Part shown: in pieces, positions 14,366 through 22,098 of the stretch
How positions within the stretch are numbered: position 1 is the stretch's first letter
How the letters are laid out: each line of letters begins with the position of its first letter
Source of the DNA: Acidobacteriota bacterium
GTDB lineage: Bacteria; Acidobacteriota; Terriglobia; Terriglobales; Acidobacteriaceae
Assembly (NCBI GenBank): GCA_003224755.1
Contig: QHZR01000018.1
Span: forward strand, 1 to 39,066
Length of the DNA stretch: 39,066 nt
Direction of reading: 5' to 3'
Notes under the pieces: generated by a model
Told to the model about the DNA's origin: nothing
The model's input: the letters and a program-made list of their open reading frames with translations, nothing else
Databases searched by the model: none
Program-made: the position numbers and the translations under genes

Positions 14366-15634
14366 ATGGTGGTGTCCGCCCAGCAGTCGAGTGTCCTTAG
14401 CTTTGAACAAGCGCGGCATCTGGTGGAGGACCATGCCTTGCAACTGCGCCCGCGTGGGCGCGAGTTGTTAGGTCTGCTCGATGCGGCAGGCCGAATCCTT
14501 GCCGAACCGATACATGCCGACCGGGACTTCCCTCCATTTCGCCGCGCGGCGCGCGATGGATTTGCTGTGCGGTCCGCCGACGTTCAGAATCTTCCTGCCA
14601 CGCTCGAGGTGGTCGGAGAAATCAGGGCTGGCTCAGCGCACATTCCTGAACTGTCGCCCGGACAGGTCGTCAGCATCATGACCGGGGCTGCCGCTCCAGA
14701 CGGCGCAGATGCCATTGTGATGGTGGAATATACGTCGCGGACCGGCAACTGTGTTCAAATCACGAAGGCTGTTTCTGCGGGAGAAAATATTGTCCCAGCC
14801 GGATCGGAGGCAAGGAGCAGAGACAAACTGCTCGAAGCCGGAACCAGCCTCGGCTATGCAGAAATCGCGGTTGCGGCTTCGGTGGGCCGTTCCCGCCTGC
14901 TGGTCCATTCCAAGCCACGAGTTGCCGTGCTCTCTACCGGCGACGAAGTGGTTGATGTGGACGTGCCGCCCGGACCAAACCAGATCCGCAACTCCAACAG
15001 CTATTCTTTGGCAACTCAGATCCAGGCAGCAGGCGGAGACCCGGTCATACTGCCCATTGCTCCCGACGAACCTGCGCGCTTGCGCGAATTGCTGGCGGAG
15101 GGACTCGATGCGGACTTGCTGCTGATCGCGGGCGGCGTTTCCATGGGGAAGTACGATCTAGTCGAGCAAACCCTCGCCGAGTTGGAAGCGGAGTTCTTCT
15201 TCACCGGAGCGTCGATTCAGCCAGGGAAACCGATTGTCTTCGGGCGCGTGCCGCTTTCGCGGGCGGGGGCGCCCGCGCCACACGCTCCAGCTAGGCAGAA
15301 GTACTTCTTTGGCCTACCCGGCAACCCCATTTCCACGATGGTGACATTCGAGCTCTTTGCCCGGCCTCTGATCGAAGCCCTGGCAGGCACAATGCCACGC
15401 AAGCTGGCCTTTGTCTATTCGAAATTGAAGAGTGCGATCAAGACGAAGACCGGTCTAAAGAGATTCTTGCCTGCGATCATCTCGGGCGAATTCGAGCAGT
15501 CCGATGTGGAGCTAGTCCGATGGCAAGGTTCGGGCGACGTTTCCGCCGCCGCGCGCGCCAACTGTTTTGTGGTCGTGCCGCCCGATCGCGAACGGATCGA
15601 AGCGGGAGAGTGGGTTCCCGTGCTGCTAAGATGA
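14366..15634 (+). CDS. moeA: molybdopterin molybdotransferase MoeA
   Basis: MoeA inserts molybdate into adenylylated molybdopterin, the last step of molybdenum-cofactor synthesis. I start it at ATG 14366 (MVVSAQQSSVLSFEQA), giving 422 residues; an ATG-less extension upstream adds an unconvincing hydrophobic leader. Domains follow the family: DRDFPPFRRAARDGFAVRS, SIMTGAAAPDGADAIVMVE, then the MoaB-like domain VAVLSTGDEVVD, QIRNSNSYSL, GGVSMGKYD and FGLPGNPIST. Between VFGRV and KYFFGLPGN there is an insertion of about 15 residues (near 296-311), encoded by a perfect GC palindrome not expected in this family. It is followed by moaC after 61 bases. Confidence 0.95.
   Translation: MVVSAQQSSVLSFEQARHLVEDHALQLRPRGRELLGLLDAAGRILAEPIHADRDFPPFRRAARDGFAVRSADVQNLPATLEVVGEIRAGSAHIPELSPGQVVSIMTGAAAPDGADAIVMVEYTSRTGNCVQITKAVSAGENIVPAGSEARSRDKLLEAGTSLGYAEIAVAASVGRSRLLVHSKPRVAVLSTGDEVVDVDVPPGPNQIRNSNSYSLATQIQAAGGDPVILPIAPDEPARLRELLAEGLDADLLLIAGGVSMGKYDLVEQTLAELEAEFFFTGASIQPGKPIVFGRVPLSRAGAPAPHAPARQKYFFGLPGNPISTMVTFELFARPLIEALAGTMPRKLAFVYSKLKSAIKTKTGLKRFLPAIISGEFEQSDVELVRWQGSGDVSAAARANCFVVVPPDRERIEAGEWVPVLLR
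15258..15277. repeat. GC palindrome inside moeA
   Basis: CGCGGGCG (15258-15265) and CGCCCGCG (15270-15277) are a perfect 8-bp inverted repeat around GGGG, followed by CCACAC. It is translated in frame as part of the insertion SRAGAPAPHAPA. Its core and its trailing CCACA match the palindrome between der and dinG (6884-6909). Confidence 0.65.
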
Positions 15635-15641
15635 AAACGCG

Positions 15642-15662
15642 GCTCTTGGCCCTTGGCACTCG
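15642..15662 (+). repeat. short degenerate heptamer run before moaC
   Basis: CTCTTGG, CCCTTGG and CACTCGC stand head to tail between moeA and moaC. The match between units is loose, so this may be a worn member of the heptamer class seen at 6155, 16292 and 25989. Confidence 0.3.
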
Positions 15663-15695
15663 CTACACTCTTGAAGCCGAATTCCTGAGGGCTTG

Positions 15696-16178
15696 ATGGC
15701 AAAGCGATTGAGTACAAAACTCTCCCATTACGACAACTCGGGCCGCGCTCGCATGGTGGACATTTCCGCGAAGCCTGCAAACGCACGCGAGGCGCAGGCG
15801 AGCGCATTTGTGGCGATGGCACCGGCAGTGCTCAATGCACTCGCTACGAATCCGAAAGGGGACCCTTTTGAGGTTGCGCGTCTTGCTGGAATTATGGCAG
15901 CTAAGAAGACTGCCGATTTGATTCCCCTTTGCCATCCCGTACCGCTTTCGCACGTTGATGTTGAACTAAGGCAATGCGAGAATGGAATTGCGATCTCCTC
16001 CCACGCAAAGACCACGGCTGAAACTGGCGTTGAGATGGAAGCCCTGGTTGCAGCGAGCGTTGCCGCGCTTACTGTGTATGACATGTGCAAGGCGCTCGAT
16101 AAAGGAATTGAGATTCGCGAGATTGTGCTGGAGCGGAAATCTGGTGGGAAAAGCGGCGACTATATTCGTAAGAAGTAG
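15696..16178 (+). CDS. moaC: cyclic pyranopterin monophosphate synthase MoaC
   Basis: MoaC acts with MoaA to build cyclic pyranopterin monophosphate from GTP, the first stage of molybdenum-cofactor synthesis. The ATG at 15696 follows GAGGGC; a TTG one codon earlier is also possible. The protein of 160 residues shows LSHYDNSGRARMVDIS at the start, the signature LCHPVPLSHVDVEL, and TGVEMEALVAASVAALTVYD near the catalytic face, followed by KALDKGIEI and a C-terminal KSGGKSGDY. All match the family well. MoaA is not in this window. It lies between moeA and the receiver-PATAN gene. Confidence 0.95.
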   Translation: MAKRLSTKLSHYDNSGRARMVDISAKPANAREAQASAFVAMAPAVLNALATNPKGDPFEVARLAGIMAAKKTADLIPLCHPVPLSHVDVELRQCENGIAISSHAKTTAETGVEMEALVAASVAALTVYDMCKALDKGIEIREIVLERKSGGKSGDYIRKK

Positions 16179-16291
16179 TTCGTTAGGGGTGGTTTCGCCC
16201 GGGGTTCTGTCGCCAGTGAGATTTAGGTTGTGAGAGAAACTGCAGATTTCCCATTGCTAAAACGATTTGGAATGACGACGGCTTGTGGTTG

Positions 16292-16326
16292 GGCTGAATG
16301 CTGAGTGCTGAGTGCTGATTGCTAAC
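16292..16326 (+). repeat. 7-bp tandem array abutting the response-regulator start codon
   Basis: The units are GGCTGAA, TGCTGAG, TGCTGAG, TGCTGAT and TGCTAAC, and the next three bases are the ATG at 16327. There is no Shine-Dalgarno sequence in the array. A change in unit number would alter the whole leader but not the reading frame. Confidence 0.7.
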
Positions 16327-17097
16327 ATGCAGAGCAATGTCAAAGTGCTGTTGGTAGAGGATAATCCGATGGTGCTGGCGATGTTGCGCGACGCGCTTTC
16401 ACCATTGGCCAAAGTCACGACCGCGGCCGACGGCGCCGACGCCCTGCTTAAGGCGGTTGACGAGGCTCCCGACGTGCTCGTCAGCGACTATCGCATGCCG
16501 GGGATGGATGGCCGTCAGCTGGTGGAGAAGCTCAAGAGCCGTTCGAGCACCTCCGGCGTCGCCGTGATCCTCTTAGCGACAAAATCCGATATCGCCGACA
16601 AACTTTCTCTGCAGGACCATACCGCAGACGACTTTGTCGAGAAGCCGTTTTTCCTGAAAGACGCGCTGCAGCGCATCAAACGTGTGATTGACAAGGTTGC
16701 GCTGGAAAAAATGTCGAAATCATCCGCATCGGATGGCGTGGTGCGGGGCAGTCTGGCACAGATGAATGTGATTGACCTGGTCCAGTCGCTTGAGATGGGC
16801 CGCAAGAGCTGCTTGCTGACGCTGACCAATGATGGCGACAAATGCGAAATGTATTTCAGCGAGGGCCAGGTACAGCATGCGGCTTACGGTCCGCTCACTG
16901 GCGATGAGGCGGTGTTCAAGGTACTGCGGTGGGCCGGAGGGAATTTCCAAATCAACTTCGAAGGCAAGACCAAACAGCAGTCCACCACTCTGAACACGCA
17001 AGGCCTGCTAATGGAGGGCCTGCGCCTACTCGATGAATCGCGCCGGGATAGCGGCGGCCAGAGCGAGGAGGAAGAGGATGTCCTCCTCGATTCCTGA
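16327..17097 (+). CDS. response regulator with receiver and PATAN (DUF4388) domains
   Basis: This is a 256-residue signalling protein. The receiver domain (about 5-122) has the acidic pair in LLVEDN (E11, D12), phosphoacceptor Asp54 in VLVSDYRMPGMDG, Thr85 and Lys106 in VEKPF, so it should be phosphorylatable. Residues 139-235 are a PATAN/DUF4388 domain (GSLAQMNVIDLVQSLEMGRK, MYFSEGQVQHAAYG, VLRWAGGNFQI). Such domains occur in gliding, pilus and development signalling. A C-terminal tail of consecutive Glu and Asp residues follows, and its codons include a GAGGAGGAAGAGG purine run that can serve as ribosome-binding site for mogA. It overlaps mogA by 20 bases. No histidine kinase is adjacent. 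Confidence 0.92.
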   Translation: MQSNVKVLLVEDNPMVLAMLRDALSPLAKVTTAADGADALLKAVDEAPDVLVSDYRMPGMDGRQLVEKLKSRSSTSGVAVILLATKSDIADKLSLQDHTADDFVEKPFFLKDALQRIKRVIDKVALEKMSKSSASDGVVRGSLAQMNVIDLVQSLEMGRKSCLLTLTNDGDKCEMYFSEGQVQHAAYGPLTGDEAVFKVLRWAGGNFQINFEGKTKQQSTTLNTQGLLMEGLRLLDESRRDSGGQSEEEEDVLLDS

Positions 17098-17581
17098 GAC
17101 CTTTCGCGCTGCAGTCCTTACTGTCAGCGACTCGTGCGCGCGCGGCGAACGCAACGATCTTTCCGGTCCGGCAGTTGCCAGCTCGCTGCAGGAGCATCAT
17201 TTCTCGATCGTGGAAACGCGAGTCGTGGCCGACGACCACGCCGCGATCCAAAAGGCCATAGTCGAACTGGCGCGGAGAGCGCGCCTGGTTGTAACAACCG
17301 GCGGAACCGGAATTTCGGCTCGCGACGTTACGCCCGAGGCTACGCGTAGCGTTTGCGGCAGAATGCTGGACGGAGTTTCCGAACGCATGCGGCGCGAAGG
17401 CGAAAAGAAAACTCTATTTGCTGTTCTGAGCCGCGGACTGTGTGGCGTGTGCGGAACATCTGTCGTTCTGAATCTGCCAGGTAGTCCTGCTGGCGCGGTC
17501 GAATCTCTTCAGGCGGTCATTGATGTGTTGCCGCACGCGATCCAATTGCTCGCGGGAAGAACCGAGCACATGACCAACTGA
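17078..17581 (+). CDS. mogA: molybdopterin adenylyltransferase MogA/MoaB
   Basis: This enzyme adenylylates molybdopterin, producing the substrate of MoeA. The start at ATG 17078 is supported by the GAGGAGGAAGAGG run just upstream and by FRAAVLTVSDSCARGERND matching the usual N-terminus. Key segments are LVVTTGGTGISARDVTPEAT, with the GGTG pterin-binding loop and the following Asp, then LSRGLCGVCGTSVVLNLPGSPAGAVE. It has 167 residues, typical for MoaB/MogA. It overlaps the response-regulator gene by 20 bases, which implies co-transcription and probable translational coupling. MogA and MoaB cannot be told apart with certainty from sequence alone. Confidence 0.93.
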   Translation: MSSSIPETFRAAVLTVSDSCARGERNDLSGPAVASSLQEHHFSIVETRVVADDHAAIQKAIVELARRARLVVTTGGTGISARDVTPEATRSVCGRMLDGVSERMRREGEKKTLFAVLSRGLCGVCGTSVVLNLPGSPAGAVESLQAVIDVLPHAIQLLAGRTEHMTN

Positions 17582-17583
17582 TG

Positions 17584-17698
17584 AATTGAATCATTGAGCG
17601 ATTGAATCATTGAAACACTTTGATACGGTAATCGCGGAGACAATCTACGGCGCGGGACGTTTAATCGACCGATGATTCAATGACTCAACGATTCAATT
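17584..17698 (+). repeat. large inverted repeat of octamer units after mogA
   Basis: Arms at 17584-17610 and 17672-17698 match at 24 of 27 positions as an inverted repeat, with a loop of 61 bases. The left arm is made of ATTGAATC, ATTGAGCG, ATTGAATC and the right arm of GATTCAAT, GACTCAAC, GATTCAAT. It begins three bases after the mogA stop codon. It shares its unit with the queE-queC element at 10933-11007. Confidence 0.75.
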
Positions 17699-17729
17699 TC
17701 CTCTCCGTCATCCGTGATGAAATAGACCC

Positions 17730-18353
17730 TTGTCCACAATCAAACACATCCTGGCTCGCTACACCGCCTTTCTATGGCACATTCTGCAGCCCCTCGGGAT
17801 TTGGGGCGTGTTCGCCGTCGCGGCACTCGACGGGGCCGCGTTCGGCCTTCCCATGGATGTCGTGGTTGGGGGCTATGTCGCGCAGAATCATGCCCGTTGG
17901 CTGCTCTATGTCTTCATGGCCGCCGGCGGATCGGCCCTCGGCAGCCTGGTGGTGTATGGGATTGGTTATGCAGGAGGCGAAGAGTTGCTGCGGAAGAGGC
18001 TCTCGGCAGCGCGCTTCGAAAAGATGCACAATGCCTTCGATAAGCATCCGTTTTGGAGCTTGATGTTTCCCGCAATGCTTCCGCCACCTACTCCGTTTAA
18101 GGTTTTTGCGCTTGCCGCGGCGGTGGCGGAGATGAGCATCGGCCATTTTCTGCTGGCGATCTTCCTCGGCCGGACTGTGCGGTTTCTGATTCTCGGAATT
18201 CTGGTGCTGAAGTTCGGCCCGGGCGTAGTCCACACTCTGCGAATATTTTTTACTGAACACTTCTATTGGGTGCTGATTGCGATAGCCTTTGCGCTGATTG
18301 CGTGGCTCGCAATCAGGAGAGCCAACCGGCGGCATTCAACTCAGGAAGCCTGA
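17730..18353 (+). CDS. VTT/DedA-like (YqaA-type) membrane protein
   Basis: This 207-residue multi-spanning membrane protein belongs to the SNARE-associated/VTT-like group, some of which move lipids between leaflets. Signs are FAVAALDGAAFGLPMDVVVGGY in the first re-entrant region, a GSALGSLVVYGIGYAGGEELL segment, FDKHPFWSLMFPAMLPPPTPFKVFALAAAVAEM in the second, and two further helices near the C-terminus. The start must be TTG 17730, as no in-frame ATG or GTG lies before the first core helix; no ribosome-binding site is visible. The gene follows the large inverted repeat after mogA and may be part of that transcript. It converges with the next gene. Confidence 0.85.
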   Translation: MSTIKHILARYTAFLWHILQPLGIWGVFAVAALDGAAFGLPMDVVVGGYVAQNHARWLLYVFMAAGGSALGSLVVYGIGYAGGEELLRKRLSAARFEKMHNAFDKHPFWSLMFPAMLPPPTPFKVFALAAAVAEMSIGHFLLAIFLGRTVRFLILGILVLKFGPGVVHTLRIFFTEHFYWVLIAIAFALIAWLAIRRANRRHSTQEA

Positions 18354-18372
18354 CCGAGGGGGCTTTCTTTTC
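18344..18372 (+). terminator. intrinsic terminator overlapping the stop codon
   Basis: GGAAGCC (18344-18350) pairs with GGCTTTC (18361-18367) with one G-T wobble, a 10-base loop and a TTTT tail. It lies at the convergence of the VTT-like gene and the minus-strand gene at 18381, so it would end the plus-strand transcript. Confidence 0.5.
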
Positions 18373-18380
18373 CAATAGCG

Positions 18381-18905
18381 TTAAGCCGCAGCGGTTCCGC
18401 TGCTCGCGGAGCGTGCGGAAAGCTTGCTCACAACCACCGGCACGGCAAACATCGTAACCGTAAACACCAGGTCTCCAGCGAGGCTACGATGGAAAAAGGG
18501 TAGTGCCGCGGCGTAGGAAGCCATCAAGCCTGCAACATTCTTCGGATACATGTTCCAGCAGGCCCAGACGGCAAAGTTGCTCGCTAAGAAGAAAGAAACC
18601 GAACTGGCAAGAGCTGAAGCAACGACCCACATAGGTTTGGCATTATCACGGAGGCGTGTGCCCAGCCAGATTATGGCCGCGTACCATGCCCAGGTCACGA
18701 AGTGGTCCCATGAAAATGCGAAATGATAGACGAACTTGGTAAGCACCACGTCCGAGGCGGCTAGCATTGCAAATGGGAACCACAACTGGCGGCGTGATCC
18801 GTATGCACCGAAAAACAGCAAGGAACCGGTTACCGGTGTGACTCCGACCGGCACAGCTACAAAACGCGCAATAACCGCAAGGACCACGAACAAGTAAGCC
18901 AGCAT
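18381..18905 (-). CDS. DUF6580-like membrane protein, putative transporter component
   Basis: This 174-residue membrane protein has about five hydrophobic helices. Segments FVAVPVGVTPVTGSLLFFGAY, PFAMLAASDVVLTKF, SVSFFLASNFAVWACWNMYP and ASYAAALPFFHRSLAGDLVFTVTMF have the look of the DUF6580 family, which resembles the S components of ECF vitamin transporters. The family name is from memory of its pattern; no substrate is suggested. ECF A or T components are not nearby. The start at 18905 is an ATG. The upstream 100 bases hold a GC-rich inverted repeat rather than a recognisable riboswitch. Confidence 0.6.
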   Translation of the reverse strand: MLAYLFVVLAVIARFVAVPVGVTPVTGSLLFFGAYGSRRQLWFPFAMLAASDVVLTKFVYHFAFSWDHFVTWAWYAAIIWLGTRLRDNAKPMWVVASALASSVSFFLASNFAVWACWNMYPKNVAGLMASYAAALPFFHRSLAGDLVFTVTMFAVPVVVSKLSARSASSGTAAA

Positions 18906-18954
18906 GAAGCACCTCGGTAGCTTGATTTTGGCGGTTGCGCGGGCGGAACGTCAA

Positions 18955-19012
18955 GTGGCAGGGGCGGCGATCTTTCGAACTGCTCAGGACAGAGCTCCGC
19001 CCCTACAGCACT
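18955..19012 (-). repeat. intergenic inverted repeat, minus-strand copy of the CTGTCCTGAGC element
   Basis: AGGGGCGG near the left end pairs with CCGCCCCT near the right end. Read on the minus strand it gives GTAGGGGCGGAGC and CTGTCCTGAGC, the same blocks as 2834-2869. It separates the OmpA-domain gene from the DUF6580-like gene and could terminate the former. Confidence 0.55.
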
Positions 19013-20645
19013 ATTGTTGAAGCGGCGTGGTCGCCTTGGCCGAGGCGCCGATAGCATCTCCGGAGATGACCATCTCGACGCGCCGGTTCTGCTGACGCCC
19101 TTCCGGTGAGTCATTCGAAGCCACCGGCTCAGTCTTGCCGAAGCCGCGCGCCTCGATTGCATCCGTAGAAATACCCTGCTGGACCAGGTAATCACGCACC
19201 GTGCCAGCGCGTTTTTCTGAAAGTTGCTGGTTGTAGTCGTCAGTTCCGACGCTGTCCGTGTGGCCTTCCACCTGAAGATGCAAGCTCGGGTATGCGAGCA
19301 CAATGCCGGAAATTTTTGCCAGGCGCTCGCGGGCGCCGGGCAACAGTTCAAAGCTACCCGTCTTGAACAACACGTCGGACATGCTTGCAATCAAGCCGCG
19401 CGCCGAGTCATGTGTGGCAAGAATCGAGTTGAGCTGCTGCAACAGCCGTGATCGGAGCTCTTGCTTTTCTTTTTCCGCCTGCTGCCGCAGTTGTTCGGAT
19501 TGTGCCGCAGCCTGCTGCGCTTTTGCGGTTTGTTCCGCCAACGCGTGCTGCTGCGCCAGAGCTTCGGCTTTCGCCTTCTCTGCTTCTTGCTTTTGCCGTC
19601 CGGCTTCCTCGGCCGCCTGAGCTGCTTGCTGCGCCGCTTGCTCGGCTTCCGCCTTCATGCGTTCGGCCTCGGCTTTCGCGGCTTGGGCTTGCTTGGTCGC
19701 TTCTTCGGCCTCGGCGCGGCGCTTGGATTCGGATTCTGCGTCCGCACGCGCCTGGGCCTCGCGGTCTTCGGCAGCCTTCTTCTCAGCAGCGGCTTTCGCC
19801 TGCGCCTCGTCTTCTGCGCGCTGCTTCACGGCCATGACCCGGGCTTCCTCGGCGGTCTGAGCAGTCTCCCGCGCGGCAGACTCGACTGCAATCTTGCCCT
19901 GTTTCTGGCGATACGCGTCTTCCGCCTGCTTCAGTTGCCCATCTGCTTTTGCCAGTATCGAATTCGCATATTTGTCGCCGGCGGCGATGTGCGCAATACG
20001 CAAAGCGTTCCGCGCCTCGAACAACTCGAGCGGTGTTGTACGATCAATCCCAAAAATTGCGTTCTGGATATGCTCATTGCTGGCCGAGTAGGTGCCGCGT
20101 CCCACCAATTCATATTTGGCGCTGATTTCTTCACCTTGCGCCACATTCGCGGGAACAACACTCTCCATCACCACCATATTTCCCGGCTGGCTGACGGCGG
20201 AATATGGTTCGGCGGTTACAATCAGCCCGAATGTTTGCAGGTCGGTGATGGCTCTCAAATGCGCATTGCTGTGGTCAAGCGCCAGTTCACCCAGATTGAC
20301 GGCGCGGCCCTCGGGGGAAACTGCCCATAACACGTAGGTCAGATACTCAAGACCGAACTTCGTTGCGTCTTCCACGCTTTGAAACTTGGCATCGATCGCA
20401 ACGTTGGCCTTTTTTGCTTCTATCTTGGCTTCGCCGCTCGAACCTGGCAGAAGTTCTGAGGCCTGGAACGCCGTCTTCAATGAGCCACCGGCACGGTAAT
20501 GCACTGCCTTGGTGGTACGCGAAACCGGCGACGCGGCAGATGAAGCTGCTCCGGTCGTACTGCCAGCCTGGCTTTGTGCAGAGAGTAACGATGCGCAGCA
20601 GATAAGCGCGGTAAGACTGAGAAATCTTTTCAAGTGTGTCCCCAA
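19011..20645 (-). CDS. OmpA-family protein with long alanine/glutamate coiled coil
   Basis: This 544-residue envelope protein has a signal peptide (FLSLTALICCASLLSA), a folded N-terminal region (about 45-200), and a helical region with ARNALRIAHIAAGDKYAN resembling DUF4398. A very long Ala/Glu/Lys/Gln coiled coil follows (about 225-400). The OmpA-like peptidoglycan-binding domain comes last (about 425-525): LFKTGSFELLPGARERL, LQVEGHTDSVGTDDYNQQLS and EGRQQNRRVEMVI, with the Asp and Arg that hold diaminopimelate. It would tie the outer membrane or periplasm to the cell wall. The start is a TTG, either 20645 or 20633; the second has GGGGA upstream. The repetitive coiled-coil codons produce long open frames on the opposite strand that are not genes. 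Confidence 0.88.
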   Translation of the reverse strand: MGTHLKRFLSLTALICCASLLSAQSQAGSTTGAASSAASPVSRTTKAVHYRAGGSLKTAFQASELLPGSSGEAKIEAKKANVAIDAKFQSVEDATKFGLEYLTYVLWAVSPEGRAVNLGELALDHSNAHLRAITDLQTFGLIVTAEPYSAVSQPGNMVVMESVVPANVAQGEEISAKYELVGRGTYSASNEHIQNAIFGIDRTTPLELFEARNALRIAHIAAGDKYANSILAKADGQLKQAEDAYRQKQGKIAVESAARETAQTAEEARVMAVKQRAEDEAQAKAAAEKKAAEDREAQARADAESESKRRAEAEEATKQAQAAKAEAERMKAEAEQAAQQAAQAAEEAGRQKQEAEKAKAEALAQQHALAEQTAKAQQAAAQSEQLRQQAEKEKQELRSRLLQQLNSILATHDSARGLIASMSDVLFKTGSFELLPGARERLAKISGIVLAYPSLHLQVEGHTDSVGTDDYNQQLSEKRAGTVRDYLVQQGISTDAIEARGFGKTEPVASNDSPEGRQQNRRVEMVISGDAIGASAKATTPLQQ

Positions 20646-20795
20646 TCTGGAAAGAGTTTGAAGGGATTCTATCCCTAATTGCGGTCCGCGAGGAGATAAC
20701 CTGAAGGAATGGAAAGTGTTGCTACTTTGGTTATGGGCTCAGCGCGGGACCGCCAGATTCTATTCGGAATGCGTCTGGCTTGGGCAGCTCAGCAC

Positions 20796-21953
20796 TCAGG
20801 GCAAGGTTATAGCCGCCATTGCTGTCGGTGGATAGATCCCATTCGGCGTTGCCGAAGTTGTGTCTGGCGACAACGCACCCGTTGTCGGATCGACTTGCCA
20901 CACCGCTATCTCTCGGCTTGGAAAGGTTACTGAAAGGAACAAAAACTTACCGTTTGGTTCTGCTGCAAGCGCCACAGGCCCCACCGTAGTGTAAGGAGAT
21001 CCACTGATCGGCGATAAAGCGCCTGTCGCCGCATTCACAGAGAACGCCGAAACACTGCCCAAGGTCGCAGCATAGAGAAATTTTCCGGACGGATGAAGGA
21101 TTAATTGTTCGGGAAGTAGCGGTGTCGAGAAAGGGGAGTTTGCAACTGGAGCAATGGCTCCGCTAGAAGTATTGACACTGAGCGCCGCAACCGAGGAGGA
21201 GTTCCAAAGCGCGGTATACAAGTATTGTCCCGTGATGCTAAGCGCCATCCCCCAGGGCTCGCTGTTCGACTGAAAGCTGAAGGGCGATCCGGCAACCGGA
21301 GTCAGTCCTCCAGTGGTGGAGTCAATCGAGAAGACCGAGATCTCACTCCCGTTTGGATCTGAGTGATCGGCCGCGTACAGAAACTTGCTCGATGGATCCA
21401 CTATCAAATCGATCGGTTGGTTGGGGTCCTGAATTACAGTTGCGGAAGACAAAGTCAGAGTTCCGGTAGAGCTATTTCTCAGAAATGTGACAATGTCTCC
21501 ATTCGGGTCAGCCACGTAAAACATGAACTTGCCGGCAGCGTCAATGGCCAGCGGCCCGCCATTCCCGAAGAATGGTGCGCTATACGGAGATCCTACGACG
21601 GAGTTAGATTCCCGCTCGCTGGATGAATCGAATAGGCATAGAGCATCCCGGTATTGAAGTCAGAGCTGTAAAGAGAGGTCCTACTCGAATCAACAACAAT
21701 TTTTACAGCATTTCCGGGTCCGCCCACTGGACTCAGAGCGGTCAAAGCGCCGGAACTCGTGTTCAAGCTCATCGGGACGATCGTCCCCCCCGGCCCGCCG
21801 CCGTTGGGCGTTACAAAGGCCGCGTAGAGTACCTCGGCACCTTTGCGTGGCCCTCCGATTACCGAAGAAGCACCTCCTCCGCAGCTGACCATTCCCGCGA
21901 ACGAGAGGACACACGCCAATGAAACTGATTTGCGGATCGAGGCAGGGATACAT
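20796..21953 (-). pseudogene. frameshifted beta-propeller lipoprotein (lactonase-like)
   Basis: Two minus-strand pieces belong together. The upstream piece has a lipoprotein signal (SLACVLSFAGMVSCGGG) and blades such as LYAAFVTPNG and GNAVKIVVDSSRTSLYSSDF, and stops near 21593. The downstream piece, in another frame, continues NSVVGSPYSAPFF, then GKFMFYVADPNGDIVTF and five more blades of the SxDxxTGxLTPVxGSPF type, ending at 20796. The join at about 21600 needs one base. The only well-placed start, ATG 21953 with GGAGA five bases upstream, is out of frame with the signal peptide, so a second lesion lies in the first codons. The family is 6-phosphogluconolactonase-like seven-bladed propellers, common as surface proteins in this group. 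Confidence 0.7.
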
Positions 21954-22098
21954 AACGTTCTCCAACGAAGCGAGCCTTGCTGAGCTTGCAGGATGGGAAT
22001 CGTAGCAAACTCGGCTTCGCAGAGGCAACTGTGTTGCCAAATTGGTTAATGGAGTGCTTTTGGGGCTCTCCGCTTTCGCCGGTCGAAAAGGAATAGAA

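Noticed and set aside
19461-20330. A 289-codon open frame on the plus strand, opposite the OmpA-domain gene
   Set aside because: It mirrors the alanine/glutamate-rich coiled coil on the minus strand, giving Leu/Phe/Arg-rich nonsense. The minus-strand protein has a complete domain order.
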